DNA of 8,604 nucleotides from Deltaproteobacteria bacterium RBG_13_61_14 (GTDB taxonomy: Bacteria; RBG-13-61-14): the NCBI GenBank assembly GCA_001797815.1, contig MGQK01000101.1, positions 1 to 8,604 on the forward strand, given 5' to 3'. The notes under the pieces are model-generated. The model did not search any database. It was not told the DNA's origin and saw nothing but the letters and a program-made list of their open reading frames with translations. Below are positions 6,552-8,604 of this stretch, piece by piece. A program made the position numbers and the translations under genes. Numbering within the stretch: the first letter of the stretch is position 1; each line of letters opens with the position of its first letter.

Positions 6552-7946
6552 GTGAAAATTCTTCTGGTCGTCCATTATTACCTGCCCCGGCACCAGGCCG
6601 GGACCGAGATCTATACCCGCAACCTGGCCCGGGCGCTGAGCCGGGAGCACGAGGTGCGGATCTTCACCAGCGAAGACGGCGTCGCGGCCGGCGGCCGGTT
6701 TGAAGTGAAGGACGATATGCATGAGGGCATTCCGGTCCGCCGGCTCATCCACCCCGGCCCGCCGGATTTCGAGCGCAGTTACTCCGACCCGGAATTCGAC
6801 GCCGCCTTCGGAAAAACCCTGGACGAATTCTCGCCCGACCTCGTCCACTTCCTCCACCTCTTCCGCCTCTCCCTCGGCTTCCCCGCCGAGGCCAAACGCC
6901 GCAAAATCCCCGCGCTCCTCACCCTCGCCGACTTCTGGTTCCTCTGCCCGCCCATCCTGCTCCTCAAGCCCGACTTCGAGCTTTGCCCTGGCCCAGATGA
7001 CGCCGAGCGCTGCGCCGCCTGCGGCAACGCCATCGGCCATTTTTATTCCGGCGAGGTCTCTTCCCTGCTCCTCGGCCAGGAGCGTCTGGCCGAGCGGCTC
7101 CTGCAAGCCGGCCATGCCCTCAAGCGCAAGCTGCCCGCCCCGCTCCTCGACCGCGTCCGCGCCTGGCGCGCGCCCGCCCAACAAGCGGAACTGGAACAGC
7201 GCCGCGCGCAGCTCCGCGGCCGCCTGGCCTATGCCCGCGGCGCGCTCAAAAACCTCGACCTCGTGCTCTCGCCCTCCCGCTTCCTGCGGCAAAAGATGAT
7301 CGAGGCCAAGCTGGTCCCGCCCGAAAAAATCATCCATTCCGATTACGGCTTTGACCTGGAACCCTTCCGCCACCTCGCCCGCACTTCCTCCGACCACCTC
7401 CGCCTCGGCTTCATCGGCACCCTGGTCGAGCACAAGGGCGCGCACGTCCTGATCGAGGCCATGAACCGCCTCGCCGACACCCCGGCCACCCTGGATATCT
7501 TCGGCGACCTCGCCATCTTCCCGGCCTATGCCCAGCGCCTGAAAAAGCTATCCCGCAACCCCCGCGTCCGCTTCGCCGGTCGCTTCGACAACCCCGACGT
7601 GGGCCAGACTCTCTCCTCCCTCGACGCTTTAGTGGTGCCCAGCCTCTGGTATGAGAACTCGCCCCTCACCATCCACGAGGCTTTCCTCGCCGGAATCCCG
7701 GTGGTCGCCTCCAACCTCGGCGGCATGGCCGAGCTGGTCATTGACAACGTCTCCGGGCTGCTCTTCCAGCCCGGCGACGCGGCCGACCTGAGCCGCATGC
7801 TCCGCCGGCTGGCGGCCGAGCCCGGCCTGCTCGAGCGGCTGCGCCGGGGCATCCCCCCGGTCAAGTCCATCCAGGAAAATGTGATCGAGCTTACGGAGAT
7901 CTACCGCCGGCTCAAATTGGGGGTCGGTGCTTCAATTTTCAATTAA
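6552..7946 (+). CDS. GT4-family glycosyltransferase
   Basis: A 464-residue retaining glycosyltransferase with a GT-B fold, probably cytoplasmic or loosely membrane-associated. The N-terminal domain opens with MKILLVVHYYLPRHQAGTE (1-19), the usual GT4 acceptor-domain start including the GG/AG-T loop, followed by DLVHFLHLF (96-104). The C-terminal nucleotide-sugar domain begins near LRLGFIGTLVEHKG (283-296), and the E-x7-E motif is at E368 and E376 in YENSPLTIHEAF. GIPVVASNLGGMAELV (381-396) follows. Four cysteines in the N-terminal domain (132, 145, 154, 157) form a C-x12-C-x8-C-x2-C cluster that could bind a metal or form a structural site; I recall similar cysteines in some related GT4 proteins. 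Such enzymes commonly build exopolysaccharide, O-antigen or glycolipids, but donor and acceptor cannot be read from the sequence. The start is GTG, preceded by GGAAAG. No sugar-biosynthesis or export genes adjoin, so the pathway is unknown. Confidence 0.92.
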   Translation: MKILLVVHYYLPRHQAGTEIYTRNLARALSREHEVRIFTSEDGVAAGGRFEVKDDMHEGIPVRRLIHPGPPDFERSYSDPEFDAAFGKTLDEFSPDLVHFLHLFRLSLGFPAEAKRRKIPALLTLADFWFLCPPILLLKPDFELCPGPDDAERCAACGNAIGHFYSGEVSSLLLGQERLAERLLQAGHALKRKLPAPLLDRVRAWRAPAQQAELEQRRAQLRGRLAYARGALKNLDLVLSPSRFLRQKMIEAKLVPPEKIIHSDYGFDLEPFRHLARTSSDHLRLGFIGTLVEHKGAHVLIEAMNRLADTPATLDIFGDLAIFPAYAQRLKKLSRNPRVRFAGRFDNPDVGQTLSSLDALVVPSLWYENSPLTIHEAFLAGIPVVASNLGGMAELVIDNVSGLLFQPGDAADLSRMLRRLAAEPGLLERLRRGIPPVKSIQENVIELTEIYRRLKLGVGASIFN

Positions 7947-7963
7947 CCCGGAAAATGCAATTA

Positions 7964-8120
7964 GGATTTAACCACAAAGACACAAAGGCTCTAAGTCAGA
8001 ATGATTTCTTGCCGATTCGGCTGAAATTTTATTCGCAATCCAAGTTGACCTCTCGCGCCCGTGCTCAGTGGTCTCAACCCGTTTATTCTTGGTGTCTTTG
8101 TGCCTTTGTGGTTAAAAATC
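7964..8120. repeat. Dispersed inverted repeat, copy 3, with long loop
   Basis: AACCACAAAGACACAAAG (7970-7987) is complementary to CTTTGTGCCTTTGTGGTT (8096-8113) at 17 of 18 positions. The roughly 108-base interior contains no complete gene. The right arm shares GTGTCTTTGTGCCTT and TAAAAATCTT with the repeat at 6440-6534. The structure, with terminal inverted repeats and a noncoding core, resembles a small non-autonomous element, but no target-site duplication is evident. The arm is read as protein-coding by the minus-strand remnant that overlaps it. Confidence 0.75.
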
Positions 8121-8482
8121 TTTTTTCCAACTGCACGATTCGGGATTAAGGAATTGGGCGGGCTTTTCAAGCTGACCAACCGGCCCAGGAATAAGTTGAA
8201 GAAGCGGCCGGCGTCGAGGCGGAAGGGCGCACGGGTGAGCGAGCGGGGTTCGCGACCTGCGGTATCCGCCGAGTTCAGAGTCCGATTTTTTTCCATCCAG
8301 ACTTGCAAAACCTTGATTTCCGAGAACAGGGAGGGATCAATCAGGTAAGCGGCGGCGATGCCGTCCCAGGGGAAGAAGCCGCCAGCCGGGATCTCGGGGT
8401 ATCGGAGTCGGATGAGGCTGAAGATGAACCGTTGCCATCTGAGCCAGCGGCGGATGACGGGCAGGTAGCGGGCCAGGCAATT
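7991..8482 (-). pseudogene. C-terminal remnant of a probable inosine-uridine-type nucleoside hydrolase
   Basis: On the minus strand an open frame without a suitable start runs from the palindrome at 8483-8540 to the TAG at 7991-7993. Counting from the codon at 8482-8480, fragment residues 38-53 read PWDGIAAAYLIDPSLF and a later segment reads DAGRFFNLFLGRL. These resemble the end of nucleoside hydrolases, where a (H)D-AAAYLLDP-like segment carries a calcium-binding Asp and a late FFxLFLxRL helix closes the protein. Here Trp stands where many members have the catalytic His before that Asp. The N-terminal part, which would contain the DxDxxxDD substrate/metal motif, is missing: just upstream the frame meets the palindrome and then a stop. 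At its other end the frame runs through the arm of the repeat at 7964-8120, adding a tail of about 40 residues not expected in the family. I read it as a truncated, non-functional gene. Family recognition is from two motifs only. Confidence 0.55.
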
Positions 8483-8540
8483 AGGGGTCAGAGCTTCACT
8501 TGGAAGATAACTGAGTTAAGTTTCATGTGAAGCTCTGATA
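8483..8540. repeat. Palindromic element (GGGGTCAGAGCTTCAC type)
   Basis: TCAGAGCTTCAC (8488-8499) and GTGAAGCTCTGA (8527-8538) are a perfect 12-bp inverted repeat. After one mismatch the stem extends by five more pairs, including one G-T, leaving a 15-base loop (8506-8520). It is preceded by AATTAGGGG. From memory, AGGGGTCAGA-type hairpins are common near Y1/REP-associated transposase elements, so this may be one end of such an element or a solitary REP-like unit. No transposase gene is visible before the window ends. Confidence 0.6.
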
Positions 8541-8604
8541 TCATGAAGCCGCGAGATCGCTAAGAGAAGGCCTCCCGATGGTAAAATGAGGGTTAAGCAA
8601 AACC
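8541..8604. other. Window end, nothing supported
   Basis: The last 64 bases carry no frame that can be called. An ATG at 8586 opens six codons before the window ends and lacks a clear ribosome site, so it is not annotated as a gene. Confidence 0.4.

Noticed and set aside
6432-7445. Minus-strand open frame of 337 codons
   Set aside because: It is antisense to the glycosyltransferase gene and runs through the hairpin repeat; composition is low-complexity and no family is recognised.
6440-8120. CRISPR array
   Set aside because: The repeats are inverted pairs separated by a gene and unequal loops, not regularly spaced direct repeats, and no cas gene is present.

Overview
This GC-rich window comes from a bacterium, probably Gram-negative: it carries the end of a class A penicillin-binding protein 1C, a sigma-54 regulatory circuit and a GT4 glycosyltransferase. 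The lineage cannot be fixed from the sequence. An uncultured deltaproteobacterial, acidobacterial or candidate-phylum genome would all fit.

Layout. Positions 1-861 (+) are the C-terminal third of pbpC, entering from outside the window. Converging on it are three minus-strand genes, in transcription order: a CPBP (CAAX-type) intramembrane protease (4987-4157), a multi-spanning membrane histidine kinase (3951-2326) and an NtrC-class sigma-54 activator response regulator (2253-883). After a 328-bp divergent intergenic region come two plus-strand genes: a GNAT-fold acyltransferase of the YghO-like group (5316-6437) and a GT4 glycosyltransferase (6552-7946). The right end (7947-8604) is degenerate. 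It holds a dispersed inverted repeat, the in-frame C-terminal remnant of a probable nucleoside hydrolase on the minus strand, and a palindromic element at the point where that gene loses its 5' part.

The most interesting part is the regulatory wiring at 3950-5220. Both the protease gene and the kinase gene are preceded on the minus strand by a sigma-54 type -24/-12 element with the same boxes, GGCAT-N5-TTGCT. Upstream of each lies a matching dyad, TGGGNAA-N4-TTNCCYA, and the protease promoter has a second copy with a longer spacer. The response regulator has the GAFTGA loop needed to activate sigma-54 polymerase. The simplest reading is a self-contained circuit in which the kinase/regulator pair activates its own operon and the adjacent intramembrane protease gene. 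This is inferred from sequence, and the signal and the protease substrate are unknown. With pbpC alongside, an envelope-related role is a reasonable guess only.

Three intergenic gaps (2254-2325, 6438-6551, 7947-8120) contain hairpin-forming repeats. Two clearly belong to one family with a CACAAAGACAC-like core, and the third is a weaker relative. They mark the genome as rich in small dispersed palindromes.
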